A stretch of DNA of 64,000 bases from Bordetella parapertussis (GTDB lineage Bacteria; Acidobacteriota; Terriglobia; Bryobacterales; Bryobacteraceae), in contig CALQCC020000015.1 of assembly GCA_943328975.2 (NCBI GenBank), positions 1 through 64,000 of the forward strand, read 5' to 3'. A model generated the notes under the pieces. It was not told the DNA's origin, did no database searches, and was given only the letters and a program-made list of their open reading frames with translations. This document shows, one piece after another, positions 49,969 to 58,018 of this stretch. The position numbers were made by a program, and so were the translations under genes. Numbering within the stretch: position 1 is the stretch's first letter; every line of letters begins with the position of its first letter.

Positions 49969-49995
49969 TGGCGCGGCGGAGTTCCCGCCGCGCCA
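49969..49995. other. perfect hairpin between metK and tig
   Basis: An 11-bp perfect stem (TGGCGCGGCGG, 49969-49979, with its complement at 49985-49995) closes an AGTTC loop. Neither side has a T-tract directly after it, so it may be a pause or processing site rather than a classical terminator. Confidence 0.5.
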
Positions 49996-50025
49996 GTAAA
50001 TACATACAAAGGATTAACGAACTTC

Positions 50026-51180
50026 CTACGCCTTCGCGGCAGCGGCCTTCAAGGCTTCAGCCTTGTCGGTTGCTTCCCACGTAAAGCCCGCGCCGGTGCG
50101 GCCGAAGTGGCCGTAGTACGACGTCGGACGGAAGATCGGGCGACGTAGCTTCAACGTTTCAATCATGCCCTTGGGGGTCATGTTGAAGTTGGCACGCACA
50201 ATGGCCACCAACTGTTCTTCGTTGAGCTTGCTGGTGCCGAAGGAGTTGACGGCGACCGAAACCGGTTCCGCAACGCCGATGGCATACGCGAGCTGCACTT
50301 CCACGCGCTTGGCGAGGCCCGCCGCGACGATGTTCTTCGCAATGTAGCGAGCGAAGTAGCATGCCGAACGGTCCACCTTTGTGGGGTCCTTGCCGGAGAA
50401 CGCACCGCCACCGTGACGGCCCATGCCGCCGTAGGTGTCGACGATGATCTTGCGACCGGTCAAACCGGTGTCGCCGTGCGGACCGCCGATAACGAAACGG
50501 CCGGTCGGGTTGATGTGATACTTCGTGTTTGCGTCGACCATGTTCGCAGGGATGATCGGGTCGATCACGTGCTTGCGGACATCGGCGCGGAGCTGTTCAG
50601 TGGTGACATCGTCATCGTGCTGGGTGGAGATAACCACAGCTTCGATGCGCTTCGGCACGTCGCCGTCATACTCGACAGAGACCTGGCTCTTTGCATCCGG
50701 ACGCAGGTAGGTGAGAACACCTGTGCGGCGGATCTTGCTCTGCTGTTCCACCAACTTGTGGGACAACATGATCGGCAGGGGCATCAATTCTTCGGTTTCG
50801 TCGCAAGCGTAGCCAAACATCAGGCCTTGGTCGCCCGCGCCGCCCGTATCCACACCCATCGCGATATCCGGCGATTGCGTCTGGATGAGGTTCACGATGC
50901 CGCACGTCTTGGAATCGTAGCCCATCTTGGCATCCGTGAAGCCGATCGACGCGATGACTTCGCGAGCAATCTTCGGAATGTCCAGAACGGCAGTCGTCGT
51001 AATTTCGCCGGAGACAATGCAAAGCCCTGTAGTAACCAAGGTCTCGCAAGCCACGCGGCCCGTCGGGTCGACGGAAAGTACCGCGTCCAGAACGGCGTCG
51101 GATACTTGATCCGCCATCTTATCGGGGTGGCCTTCGCTCACCGATTCCGACGTGAAAATATGTCTAACTTTGTCAGCCAC
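50026..51180 (-). CDS. metK: S-adenosylmethionine synthetase
   Basis: MetK makes S-adenosylmethionine from methionine and ATP. The 384-residue protein has the N-terminal [23 protein letters not shown], the [12 protein letters not shown] loop and the C-terminal [17 protein letters not shown], all diagnostic. The GTG start at 51180 has GGAGG 10 bases upstream. Its leader (51219-51254) is structured, with an apparent TATAGT box just upstream. It lies downstream of a DinB and a methyltransferase gene on the same strand, but has its own promoter-like region. Confidence 0.96.
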   Translation of the reverse strand: MADKVRHIFTSESVSEGHPDKMADQVSDAVLDAVLSVDPTGRVACETLVTTGLCIVSGEITTTAVLDIPKIAREVIASIGFTDAKMGYDSKTCGIVNLIQTQSPDIAMGVDTGGAGDQGLMFGYACDETEELMPLPIMLSHKLVEQQSKIRRTGVLTYLRPDAKSQVSVEYDGDVPKRIEAVVISTQHDDDVTTEQLRADVRKHVIDPIIPANMVDANTKYHINPTGRFVIGGPHGDTGLTGRKIIVDTYGGMGRHGGGAFSGKDPTKVDRSACYFARYIAKNIVAAGLAKRVEVQLAYAIGVAEPVSVAVNSFGTSKLNEEQLVAIVRANFNMTPKGMIETLKLRRPIFRPTSYYGHFGRTGAGFTWEATDKAEALKAAAAKA

Positions 51181-51218
51181 TTGGTGGGATCCTCCAGGGA
51201 TTTTACTTCTCGGTCAAA

Positions 51219-51254
51219 TTTGGGTGACCTTCAGGAAGGCGTTGGAAACCCAAA
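51219..51254 (-). promoter_or_regulatory. structured leader of metK (possible regulatory RNA)
   Basis: On the metK strand, TTTGGGT and ACCCAAA (plus 51248-51254 and 51219-51225) form a 7-bp outer stem, and CCTTC/GAAGG an inner hairpin. A TATAGT box lies at plus 51261-51266, so the transcript would begin at about the first stem base. No known SAM riboswitch consensus is recognised. Confidence 0.45.
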
Positions 51255-51335
51255 CGAACCACTATAGCATGGGTTCGTCCTGGCTTTACTATTTTCTGGA
51301 AGGCTATTATTATCAATGGTTTGGCTGCCGCAATC

Positions 51336-51818
51336 CTAGCGGCTTAGCGCGGCTTTGATCCGGGCCAGGTGATGATAACTGTGGCGCACCGCATGGTCCT
51401 CCAGCAGGAACTGGCAGGTCAGCGGAGCATCACTATTGAGCGACACCTCCGCGGCCCGATCGAGTTGGTCATCCCTTAAGGTGCGAATCGCGTCCGCCGC
51501 TGCCGCACTATTGCTCGCCAGCAAGGCCAGGGTGTCTTCTTTAGAGACGCCGTCATTCTCCATCGCATGTTTCGCGTTCATCGTGTCCACGACATCCCAA
51601 CTCACGCCTGCGACCGGCTGGCCTGAGGCGAGCAACTGCGCCAGATGGATCTCGATCGGATACACGCTGGCGACGTGGTGCACCACCACGCCCACTTTGC
51701 GTCCGTCATGCGGAACGCGCGTCTGCCACTCTGCCTCAGATAGCGTGGCCGCAAATGCCGCGAGGGCCGCTGCGCCGGCCTCAAGACGAGCCGCAAGCGC
51801 TTCAGATCGATTGTTCAT
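51336..51818 (-). CDS. DinB-family protein
   Basis: This 160-residue four-helix protein is DinB-like, a family often acting as metal-dependent thiol (bacillithiol or mycothiol) transferases or of unknown role. The conserved histidines that bind metal appear as VVHHVASVYP near residue 47, NAKHAMEN and the C-terminal HAVRHSYHHLARI. Its start overlaps the stop of the upstream methyltransferase (ATGA), so the two are coupled. The substrate is unknown. Confidence 0.82.
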   Translation of the reverse strand: MNNRSEALAARLEAGAAALAAFAATLSEAEWQTRVPHDGRKVGVVVHHVASVYPIEIHLAQLLASGQPVAGVSWDVVDTMNAKHAMENDGVSKEDTLALLASNSAAAADAIRTLRDDQLDRAAEVSLNSDAPLTCQFLLEDHAVRHSYHHLARIKAALSR

Positions 51819-52630
51819 AGGGACACCGTCACTCGCAAGAAGGTAGCAGGGATGGACGTGCCGCCGCCAGCGGCCGTATTCTGCGCTTTGGCGAGTTCCA
51901 CAAGTTGGTTGCGCAGGTCGTCCACTTTACCGTTCTTCTCTGCCGCCTCGAACGCGTTCATGGTCGGACCGTAGAATTGCCGGAAGGATTCGATGACGTC
52001 CTCTGGGCTCTTATCCGGCGATACGAAGCGGAACGTGTCCTTGACCATGGAGATCTTCTCTTTCGGTACCCCGGCCTGACCGAACCGCTCGACGATGTGC
52101 GTATCCACGCCCCACGTCATCGGACTGATGAAGCCTTCCGGAGGCGGAGGCGTAAACGCAGAACTGATCTTCAGGAGCTGCGACACGAACGAAGTCGGAT
52201 CGTTCGGAATCCAGTTCCCCATCACCACGCGGCCGCCCGGCTTCGTCACCCGGACCATCTCTCTGGCAACGTCAAAAGGCCTGGGCGCAAACATCGCCCC
52301 GAACACAGAGAGCGTCAGATCGAACGAATCGTCTGCGACCCGATCCAAGTTGCAGGCATCGCCTTCTTGAAAGGTGAGGTTCTTGAGCCCCGCCGCCGCC
52401 GCGCGTTTGTTCCCTGCGTCTACCAGGTTCCTGGCAATGTCGATTCCAGTAACGTCCGCTCCTAGGACGGCGAGAGGCAGAGCCGTGGTGCCATCCCCGC
52501 AGCCCAGATCCAGGACCCGCAGCGGTGTCTGGATCCCCAGAGACTTCGCGACCGCTTCCCCGGACTCACGCATCCACGCGGCGATCTCGGTAAAGTCGCC
52601 CTTTTCCCACAACGCCTTATTCGGATTCAT
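51815..52630 (-). CDS. class I SAM-dependent methyltransferase
   Basis: This 271-residue methyltransferase has the SAM loop LRVLDLGCGDGTTALPLA, an acid at TGIDIARNLV, EGDACNLD (motif III-like) and the VTKPGGRVVMGNW strand. This is the UbiE/MenG-like group of small-molecule methyltransferases, but the substrate is unknown. The ATG at 52630 has AAGGAG 6 bases upstream; an earlier in-frame ATG would overlap the kinase gene. It is cotranscribed with the DinB-like gene. Confidence 0.88.
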   Translation of the reverse strand: MNPNKALWEKGDFTEIAAWMRESGEAVAKSLGIQTPLRVLDLGCGDGTTALPLAVLGADVTGIDIARNLVDAGNKRAAAAGLKNLTFQEGDACNLDRVADDSFDLTLSVFGAMFAPRPFDVAREMVRVTKPGGRVVMGNWIPNDPTSFVSQLLKISSAFTPPPPEGFISPMTWGVDTHIVERFGQAGVPKEKISMVKDTFRFVSPDKSPEDVIESFRQFYGPTMNAFEAAEKNGKVDDLRNQLVELAKAQNTAAGGGTSIPATFLRVTVSL

Positions 52631-52691
52631 ACTCGCTCCTTTCAACTCCGTATTGTCGTCCTCGGGAAGCGTGCAGCAAAGGGGGGCGCGG

Positions 52692-55346
52692 CTACTTCTC
52701 CAACGGCACTTTCTTGCGCAGGTCGTCGAACCAGTTGAGGATGATGTGGAGCTCACTGTTATCCGCCGTCGTGGCGGCGGGCTTGAGCATGAGGAAGCGC
52801 TTGCCGTCGGGGTGGACGTCGTAGTTGGAGGAGACTTTCTCGAACAGCATCTTGGGCGTCCCGGCGCGGAAGGCGGGGGCGAGTTCGGTGTCCACAGCCA
52901 TCATCTTCGCTCCGCTGCGGAAGAAGAGTTCGCGGCCGTTGCGGTTCCAGCGGGGCTGGGTGCCTCCGTCGGTGGAGACTTGCGATTTGCCGCCGGGGCC
53001 GGGGAAGGGGGAGACGTAGACTTCGTTGCGGCCGCTCTCATTCGATTGGTAGGCCACCCATTTGCCGTCGGGCGAGAACTGGAATTCGGCACGTAGGAAG
53101 CGGTTGTCGAGGAAGGGCTGGGGCTTGGCCGTCTTGGGATCGCCGCCCAAGGGGAGCACCCAGACGTCGTTGCCGGTCGCTCCGATGACGAACTTGCCAT
53201 CCGGGGAGACCGAGGTGGGTACCGGTCCCGGACCCTCGTCCATCAACGTAACCGGCTGGCCGCTGCCGTCGGTGGCCAAGGACGCGATTGACCCGCGGAC
53301 CCCGACTACGCCAGGAGACGAGGCGTAGATGAGCCGCCGGCTGTCTGGAGTCCACACCGGACTCCCATTGGCTCTATCAAAAGTAAGCCGGGAGGTGGTT
53401 CCCCGCATCAAGTCGAGCAGCCAGAGATGTCGGTCGATGGTCTGCCCGGCCTCGAATACATCGAACGCAACACGCCCGCCGTCGGGAGAGACGCGGGGGC
53501 TGGCAAAGTTGCGGACGGTGGCGGACACCGGCTGCTCGGTTCCCTGTCGGTCTACCCAGGTCAGGGTAGCGGGATTTCCCAAAGTGACCGATCCGGTGCC
53601 GCCGGGATAGGCCACCGTGCCGGTGCGCGAAAAGCCTGCACCCATTAGCACCGCTAGGTTTCGCATGCCCTCCAGAACCGGTGCTGCGGGGCCCACCTTC
53701 AGCGTGCTGGCGTCGAAGGCTGCGGCGAACAGGAACCCATTGTGAGCATAGACCAGATGGCCGATGCCTGGTCGTGAGCCCGAGGGAACGAACCTTGCTT
53801 CGCCAGCGCTCTCCAGCAAGACTCTCCTCTCGCCCGTCTTGGCATCCACGGCGATGATAGGCACCTCGTTAATCCCACCCTTGGCGGTGAGCAGGAAGGC
53901 CAGAACATGGGCGGCACCCGGCAACGAGCTCGGCGCGCCAAACTGGATTTCACCTTTGGTGGGATCTACTTTGCCGATCAGCACAGGTTGGCCACCCGAA
54001 TCCGGGATACGGCTAATGCTCGGGCCAGGAAGCAGGAAATTGCCGTCCTCACCCCAGCTTAATGGTGTCGCACCGGGCAGTCCGGTGGCGACGGTTAAGG
54101 GTGCACCGCCAGCCAAGGGGATTTTCTTCAACTGGAACGGCCCTGCTCCAGTGTAAAACGCGAGCCATTGTCCATCAGGGGAAAAGGTCGGGAAGCGTCC
54201 GCCCTCTGTTCCGGGAATTGATTTGACCAGCGGGTCATCCATGGTTCGGAGATAGATGTGGTCCAAGGATGCGGAGGCCCACGCAATGCGCGACCCGTCG
54301 GAGCTGACCGCGATGGGCTGGGCGGCGATGCCTTGCGGTGTGGCGGTGACGAAGTGGGTGATGGGACGCCGTTCGGCGGGCGCGGGCTTGAGCCAGCCCC
54401 ACAGTCCGACGGCGGCGAGCGCGGTCATTGCTACCGTGGCTGCGATCCACAGGAAGGGTTTCTTGGCTTCGACGGGGACGGGTGGCGGCGGCGCGGGCTC
54501 GGGTTGCGAGGCTCGGGTGAGGGCGATGCGGGCTTCGCCGATGTCGCGCAGGCGGGTCTTTACGTCGCGGTCGAGGCAGCGTTGCAGCAACTGGCGCAGC
54601 GGGCCGGCGGGGATTTTTTCGAACTCGATGGGCGCGCGCAGGACGTCGGCCAGAATGTGGGATACGCTCTCGCCGGTGAAGAGGCGCTGTCCGGTGAGCA
54701 TTTCCCAGAGGACGACGCCGAAGCTCCAGATGTCGGCGCGCTTGTCGACGGGTTTGCCGGCGGCTTGCTCGGGGGACATGTAGGCGGCGGTGCCCATGAT
54801 GGTGCCGGCCGCAGTCGCTCCCATGGTTAGCGTGGGCGATTCGGAGCCGGGTTGGTGAGACGTGTCGCGAGCTCCGGCTTGGATGGCGGTGGCTAGGCCG
54901 AAGTCGAGCACCTTGGTCGGCGCGTCGTGGGGGGCTTTGACGTTGGCGGGTTTGAGGTCGCGATGGACCACTCCCTTGTCGTGCGCGGCTTCCAGGGCGG
55001 CGATGATTTGCTGGGCGATGGCGATCGTCTCTTCCAGTGGCAACGCTCCCAATTTGAGCCGGTCGCCAAGCGTGTCGCCTTCGACCAGTTCCATCACGAT
55101 GGCGAGGTCTTCGCGCCCGTAGATGGTGGCGATGTTCGGATGATTCAGCGCAGCTAGGACCTTGGCTTCGCGTTCAAAGCGAGCCAGCCGGTCGGGGTCG
55201 CGGGAGAATTGCTGGGACAAAACCTTGATGGCGACTTCGCGGTCAAGCTTGGGATCGTGGGCTCGGTAGACCTCGCCCATGCCTCCGCGGCCCAGCACGC
55301 CGAGGATAGAATAGTGCGCGACACGGTCGCCAACGGAGAGAGGCAT
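52692..55346 (-). CDS. serine/threonine protein kinase with C-terminal PD40/TolB-like beta-propeller
   Basis: This 884-residue protein has an N-terminal Hanks-type kinase (residues 10-275) with GRGGMGEVYRA, the catalytic lysine K41 in VAIKVL, HRDLKPAN (D130) and DFGLA (D148). A transmembrane segment lies at about 290-312. The C-terminal 560 residues hold tandem PD40/WD40-like repeats (FSPDGQWLAF, VSPDGGRVAFD, WTPDSRRLIYAS) that form a propeller outside the membrane. Such kinases are abundant in Acidobacteria. The ATG is not preceded by a Shine-Dalgarno sequence; a TAAATT box ends 6 bases upstream, overlapping a perfect palindrome. Confidence 0.93.
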   Translation of the reverse strand: MPLSVGDRVAHYSILGVLGRGGMGEVYRAHDPKLDREVAIKVLSQQFSRDPDRLARFEREAKVLAALNHPNIATIYGREDLAIVMELVEGDTLGDRLKLGALPLEETIAIAQQIIAALEAAHDKGVVHRDLKPANVKAPHDAPTKVLDFGLATAIQAGARDTSHQPGSESPTLTMGATAAGTIMGTAAYMSPEQAAGKPVDKRADIWSFGVVLWEMLTGQRLFTGESVSHILADVLRAPIEFEKIPAGPLRQLLQRCLDRDVKTRLRDIGEARIALTRASQPEPAPPPPVPVEAKKPFLWIAATVAMTALAAVGLWGWLKPAPAERRPITHFVTATPQGIAAQPIAVSSDGSRIAWASASLDHIYLRTMDDPLVKSIPGTEGGRFPTFSPDGQWLAFYTGAGPFQLKKIPLAGGAPLTVATGLPGATPLSWGEDGNFLLPGPSISRIPDSGGQPVLIGKVDPTKGEIQFGAPSSLPGAAHVLAFLLTAKGGINEVPIIAVDAKTGERRVLLESAGEARFVPSGSRPGIGHLVYAHNGFLFAAAFDASTLKVGPAAPVLEGMRNLAVLMGAGFSRTGTVAYPGGTGSVTLGNPATLTWVDRQGTEQPVSATVRNFASPRVSPDGGRVAFDVFEAGQTIDRHLWLLDLMRGTTSRLTFDRANGSPVWTPDSRRLIYASSPGVVGVRGSIASLATDGSGQPVTLMDEGPGPVPTSVSPDGKFVIGATGNDVWVLPLGGDPKTAKPQPFLDNRFLRAEFQFSPDGKWVAYQSNESGRNEVYVSPFPGPGGKSQVSTDGGTQPRWNRNGRELFFRSGAKMMAVDTELAPAFRAGTPKMLFEKVSSNYDVHPDGKRFLMLKPAATTADNSELHIILNWFDDLRKKVPLEK

Positions 55347-55347
55347 A

Positions 55348-55367
55348 CGAGTAATTTAGTTTACTCG
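55348..55367. promoter_or_regulatory. 20-bp palindrome at the kinase promoter
   Basis: CGAGTAA (55348-55354) and TTACTCG (55361-55367) are perfect inverted arms around a 6-base centre, starting 1 base upstream of the kinase start codon. The probable -10 box TAAATT lies inside it, so a repressor bound here would block transcription. Confidence 0.5.
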
Positions 55368-55394
55368 ATGAAAGGAAGGAAAAGGGGTGAGTTG

Positions 55395-55472
55395 TGGTCG
55401 GGCTGCCGGGATTTGAACCCGGGACCTCTTGCACCCCAAGCAAGCGCGCTAGCCAGGCTGCGCTACAGCCCG
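55395..55472 (-). tRNA. tRNA-Pro (anticodon GGG)
   Basis: Read on the minus strand, the acceptor stem CGGGCTG pairs perfectly with CAGCCCG, followed by discriminator A and an encoded CCA (55395-55397). The D stem GCGC/GCGC, anticodon stem CTTGC/GCAAG with loop TTGGGGT (anticodon GGG), variable AGGTC, and T arm CCGGG-TTCAAAT-CCCGG are all intact, 75 bases without CCA. Confidence 0.96.
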
Positions 55473-55530
55473 AAACCATTTCAGCTTACCACTTACAGGT
55501 CCTGTCACGATACTATCTGGAGAGGATTGT

Positions 55531-55677
55531 ATGGAAAAAGACGGCGTGCGCGTTTGTGATGGGTGTGGGCTCCGGATCCCCTCGATGTCGAAACTGGCTG
55601 TCAAAGAAGGCGGCCGCGACCTTTGTTTGCAGTGCCAAATCAAAGATGCGCAGATCAATAAAGGACTGAAGCACTAA
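55531..55677 (+). CDS. 48-residue zinc-ribbon protein, coupled to the M28 peptidase gene
   Basis: This small gene encodes 48 residues with two CxxC pairs (VCDGCG and LCLQC) spaced like a zinc ribbon, in a basic, hydrophilic chain. A GGAGAGG ribosome site lies 5 bases before the ATG. Its TAA stop overlaps the ATG of the peptidase gene by one base (TAATG), so translation is coupled. It has no recognised family and no signal peptide, unlike its exported neighbour. It could bind nucleic acid or a metal. Confidence 0.65.
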   Translation: MEKDGVRVCDGCGLRIPSMSKLAVKEGGRDLCLQCQIKDAQINKGLKH

Positions 55678-57317
55678 TGAAACGCAAGTTCTCCTTCGTA
55701 CTGATGGCGATGTTGATCGGCGCGGCGTGCAGCAATCCCGCGCAGTCCCAGATGGCGGAAGTCTCCGGAGAACGCATCCGAGCGCATGTGAAGTTCCTCG
55801 CGAGCGACCTCCTCGAAGGGCGCTCCCCCGGTTCGCGCGGCGGGGATTTGGCGACGAACTACATCGCGACCCAGTTCGCGCTGATCGGCGCGAAGCCGCT
55901 CGGCGACAATGGCACTTACTTCCAGAAGTTCGAACTGGTGGGCGTGGCTCCGCAGACAACCTCGCAGTTGTCGGCGATCCCGGCTACGGGCGCGGCCATT
56001 CATTTCCGCTGGCTGGACGATTTTGTCGGAGTGACGCAGCGGCAGATCCCGAACGCCGAGTTCGATGCCGAAGCGGTGTTTGTAGGACACGGCATCGTTG
56101 CGCCGGAGTATCAATGGGACGACTACAAAGGAGTGGACGTGAAGGGCAAGGTCGTCGTGTTCTTCACTGGCGAGCCGCCGTCCACCGATCCGAAGTTCTT
56201 TACGGGTCCCGCGCTGACCTACTACGGTCGCTGGACCTACAAGTTCGAAGAAGCCACGCGGCACGGAGCCGTGGCGGCGCTGATCATTCATACCGAGCCG
56301 ACCGCGAGCTACGGCTGGCAGACGGTGCGCGGGTCCTGGGGGACCGAAGAGCAAGAGGTCGCGCTCGCGAAAGACCAGTACGCAATGGCGTTCGCCGGCT
56401 GGATGACCAAGGATATGGGCGACCAGATCGGTGCGTTGATGGGGATGACGGCGGATCAAATGCTCGCCGCAGCCGACCAGCGCGGATTCCAGGCCAAGCC
56501 GCTGCCGGTCCACATTCAGGGCAAGGTTCCCGCCGTCGTGCGGACCGTGAGCACCAGCAACGTAGTCGCGCGTGTCGAAGGCAGCGATCCGAAGTTGAAG
56601 GAAGAAGCCGTCGTGTTCAGCGCGCACTGGGACCACCTCGGCGTCGGAGAAGCCATCAACGGCGATCCGATCTACAACGGAGCCGCCGATAACGGCACCG
56701 GCACCGGCATGCTGCTGGAAATGGCCCGAGCCTGGGCCGAGCTACCGCAGAAGCCTCGCCGGTCCGCGATCTTCGTGGCTGCCGGCGCAGAAGAGCAGGG
56801 ACTCCGCGGGTCGTTCTTCTGGGGCCAGCACTCCTCGATTCCCGCGGGCAAAATCGCCGCAGCCCTGAATTTCGATATGTTCCTGCCGTTCGGCCGAGCC
56901 AGCGACGTAACCGTAAATGGAGCCGAGCGCACCTCGTTCTTCCCGGTCGTGGAAGCCGCCGCCAAGCGCATGGGCCTGACGATCAGCCCCGATGCGCGCC
57001 CATCGGCAGGCCTTTACTACCGCTCTGACCATTTCTCCTTCGCCCGCGTCGGTATCCCGGCGTTCTCGGTGGAAGGTGGCGAAAAATTCGTCGGCAAGCC
57101 CGAAGAATTCGGCAAGCAGGCGATTAAAGAGTTCACCGAAAAACGCTACCACCAGCCCGCGGACGAATACAAAGATGACTGGGACTTCGCCGGAATGGAG
57201 CAGTACTCCCAGTTCGGCCTCCTGATCGGCCTCGATGTCGCTAACCAAGACGCCCTCCCCACCTGGCGCCCCGGCGACGAATTCCTAGCCGCCCGCCAAG
57301 CCAGCGGCGTGAAATAG
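55677..57317 (+). CDS. M28-family exported zinc aminopeptidase with PA domain
   Basis: This 546-residue protein has an N-terminal signal sequence with an LIGAAC lipobox-like end, a PA-domain region (about 130-260) and an M28 peptidase core with zinc ligands in FSAHWDHLG (His, Asp) and GAADNGTGTGMLLEMARA, the catalytic glutamates in AAGAEEQGLRGS, and a distal histidine in RSDHFSFARVGIPAFSVEGG. It would release N-terminal amino acids from peptides outside the cytoplasm. It is coupled to the preceding 48-residue zinc-ribbon gene. Confidence 0.9.
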   Translation: MKRKFSFVLMAMLIGAACSNPAQSQMAEVSGERIRAHVKFLASDLLEGRSPGSRGGDLATNYIATQFALIGAKPLGDNGTYFQKFELVGVAPQTTSQLSAIPATGAAIHFRWLDDFVGVTQRQIPNAEFDAEAVFVGHGIVAPEYQWDDYKGVDVKGKVVVFFTGEPPSTDPKFFTGPALTYYGRWTYKFEEATRHGAVAALIIHTEPTASYGWQTVRGSWGTEEQEVALAKDQYAMAFAGWMTKDMGDQIGALMGMTADQMLAAADQRGFQAKPLPVHIQGKVPAVVRTVSTSNVVARVEGSDPKLKEEAVVFSAHWDHLGVGEAINGDPIYNGAADNGTGTGMLLEMARAWAELPQKPRRSAIFVAAGAEEQGLRGSFFWGQHSSIPAGKIAAALNFDMFLPFGRASDVTVNGAERTSFFPVVEAAAKRMGLTISPDARPSAGLYYRSDHFSFARVGIPAFSVEGGEKFVGKPEEFGKQAIKEFTEKRYHQPADEYKDDWDFAGMEQYSQFGLLIGLDVANQDALPTWRPGDEFLAARQASGVK

Positions 57318-57460
57318 TTAGGGTGTCAGAGACCGAATCTCGGCCCTTCCTAGTACCAGTGCGCCTGTCGGCCCCTCGATTCCAGCCACACTACCTGTAG
57401 TGTCTCGGTCGCGCCGCCAGGGCGAAGAAAACGCGCAAGTCTACTATTTTCAAGAGGCCT

Positions 57461-57491
57461 ATTGCGTTAAATGGGATCTCCACCCTATACT
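57461..57491 (+). promoter_or_regulatory. candidate promoter of the dcw cluster
   Basis: TTGCGT (57461-57466) and TATACT (57486-57491) are separated by 19 bases, or 18 if the -35 is read one base later. This would start transcription near 57498, about 26 bases before mraZ. Confidence 0.5.
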
Positions 57492-57503
57492 GATGATTCC
57501 CCG

Positions 57504-57529
57504 GTGGTGGGAAGTGGAGAATAGTGGTA
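57504..57529 (+). promoter_or_regulatory. candidate MraZ operator (three GTGG repeats)
   Basis: GTGG occurs at 57504, 57514 and 57524, exactly 10 bases apart, reading TGGTG, TGGAG and TGGTA with 5-base spacers. MraZ is known to bind three TGGGN direct repeats spaced by 5 bases; here the third base of the triplet is followed by T or A rather than G. The last repeat covers the GTG start codon. Confidence 0.45.
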
Positions 57530-58009
57530 GATCAGACCAAAGTCGCGCGTCGCTTGAGCCCTCCCCAGGGCCATTTGCAAGCCTCAGTCGATGACAAGGG
57601 TCGGTTGAACACTCCCACGGCCGCGCAGGAGTACTTTGCCGCGCACGGGGTAGAAGAATTCTTTGTTACGACGCTCGACGAACGCATAGCCCTAATATAC
57701 CCCCTTTCCGTTTGGTTGCAACACATCGAACGCATGGCGGCGACTCCGGGTAAAGCGGCGACCGCGCAGCGCCTCTCGTTCATCGGAAACGGGAACGGCG
57801 CGGAAGTGAAGTTGGATAAGACCGGCCGTATTCTGCTGCCCTCCAACTTGCGAGCGAAGATCGGCTTGGAAAAGCAGTCGGTTTTTTTGGCGTTCTATGG
57901 CGGTTACGCGAAGTTGATGACCAAGGCCGTCTACGACGCTGAAAACCAGGCCGCGAAGTCGTATCTGGCGGACGACTTGGCCGCCCTGCGAGACGAAGGT
58001 TTGTATTAG
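57524..58009 (+). CDS. mraZ: transcriptional regulator MraZ
   Basis: MraZ is an AbrB-like regulator that represses the division and cell-wall cluster. The 161-residue protein has the two homologous halves, each with a DDKGRLNTP or DKTGRILLPSNLR strand-loop typical of MraZ and an FFVTTLDERIALIYP strand between them. The start is GTG at 57524 with GTGGAG 4 bases upstream; a short N-terminal extension precedes the first motif. It is the first gene of the dcw cluster and precedes rsmH by 9 bases. Confidence 0.93.
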   Translation: MVDQTKVARRLSPPQGHLQASVDDKGRLNTPTAAQEYFAAHGVEEFFVTTLDERIALIYPLSVWLQHIERMAATPGKAATAQRLSFIGNGNGAEVKLDKTGRILLPSNLRAKIGLEKQSVFLAFYGGYAKLMTKAVYDAENQAAKSYLADDLAALRDEGLY

Positions 58010-58018
58010 AGGCTATGC

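Noticed and set aside
51181-51335. A SAM-I or SAM-II riboswitch ahead of metK
   Set aside because: The leader folds, but it lacks the multi-helix junction of SAM-I and the pseudoknot motifs of SAM-II.
57390-57404. A short palindrome (CACTACCTGTAGTG) as a terminator of the M28 gene
   Set aside because: The arms are 6-7 bases with a 2-base centre and no T-tract follows, so it is not called as a terminator.
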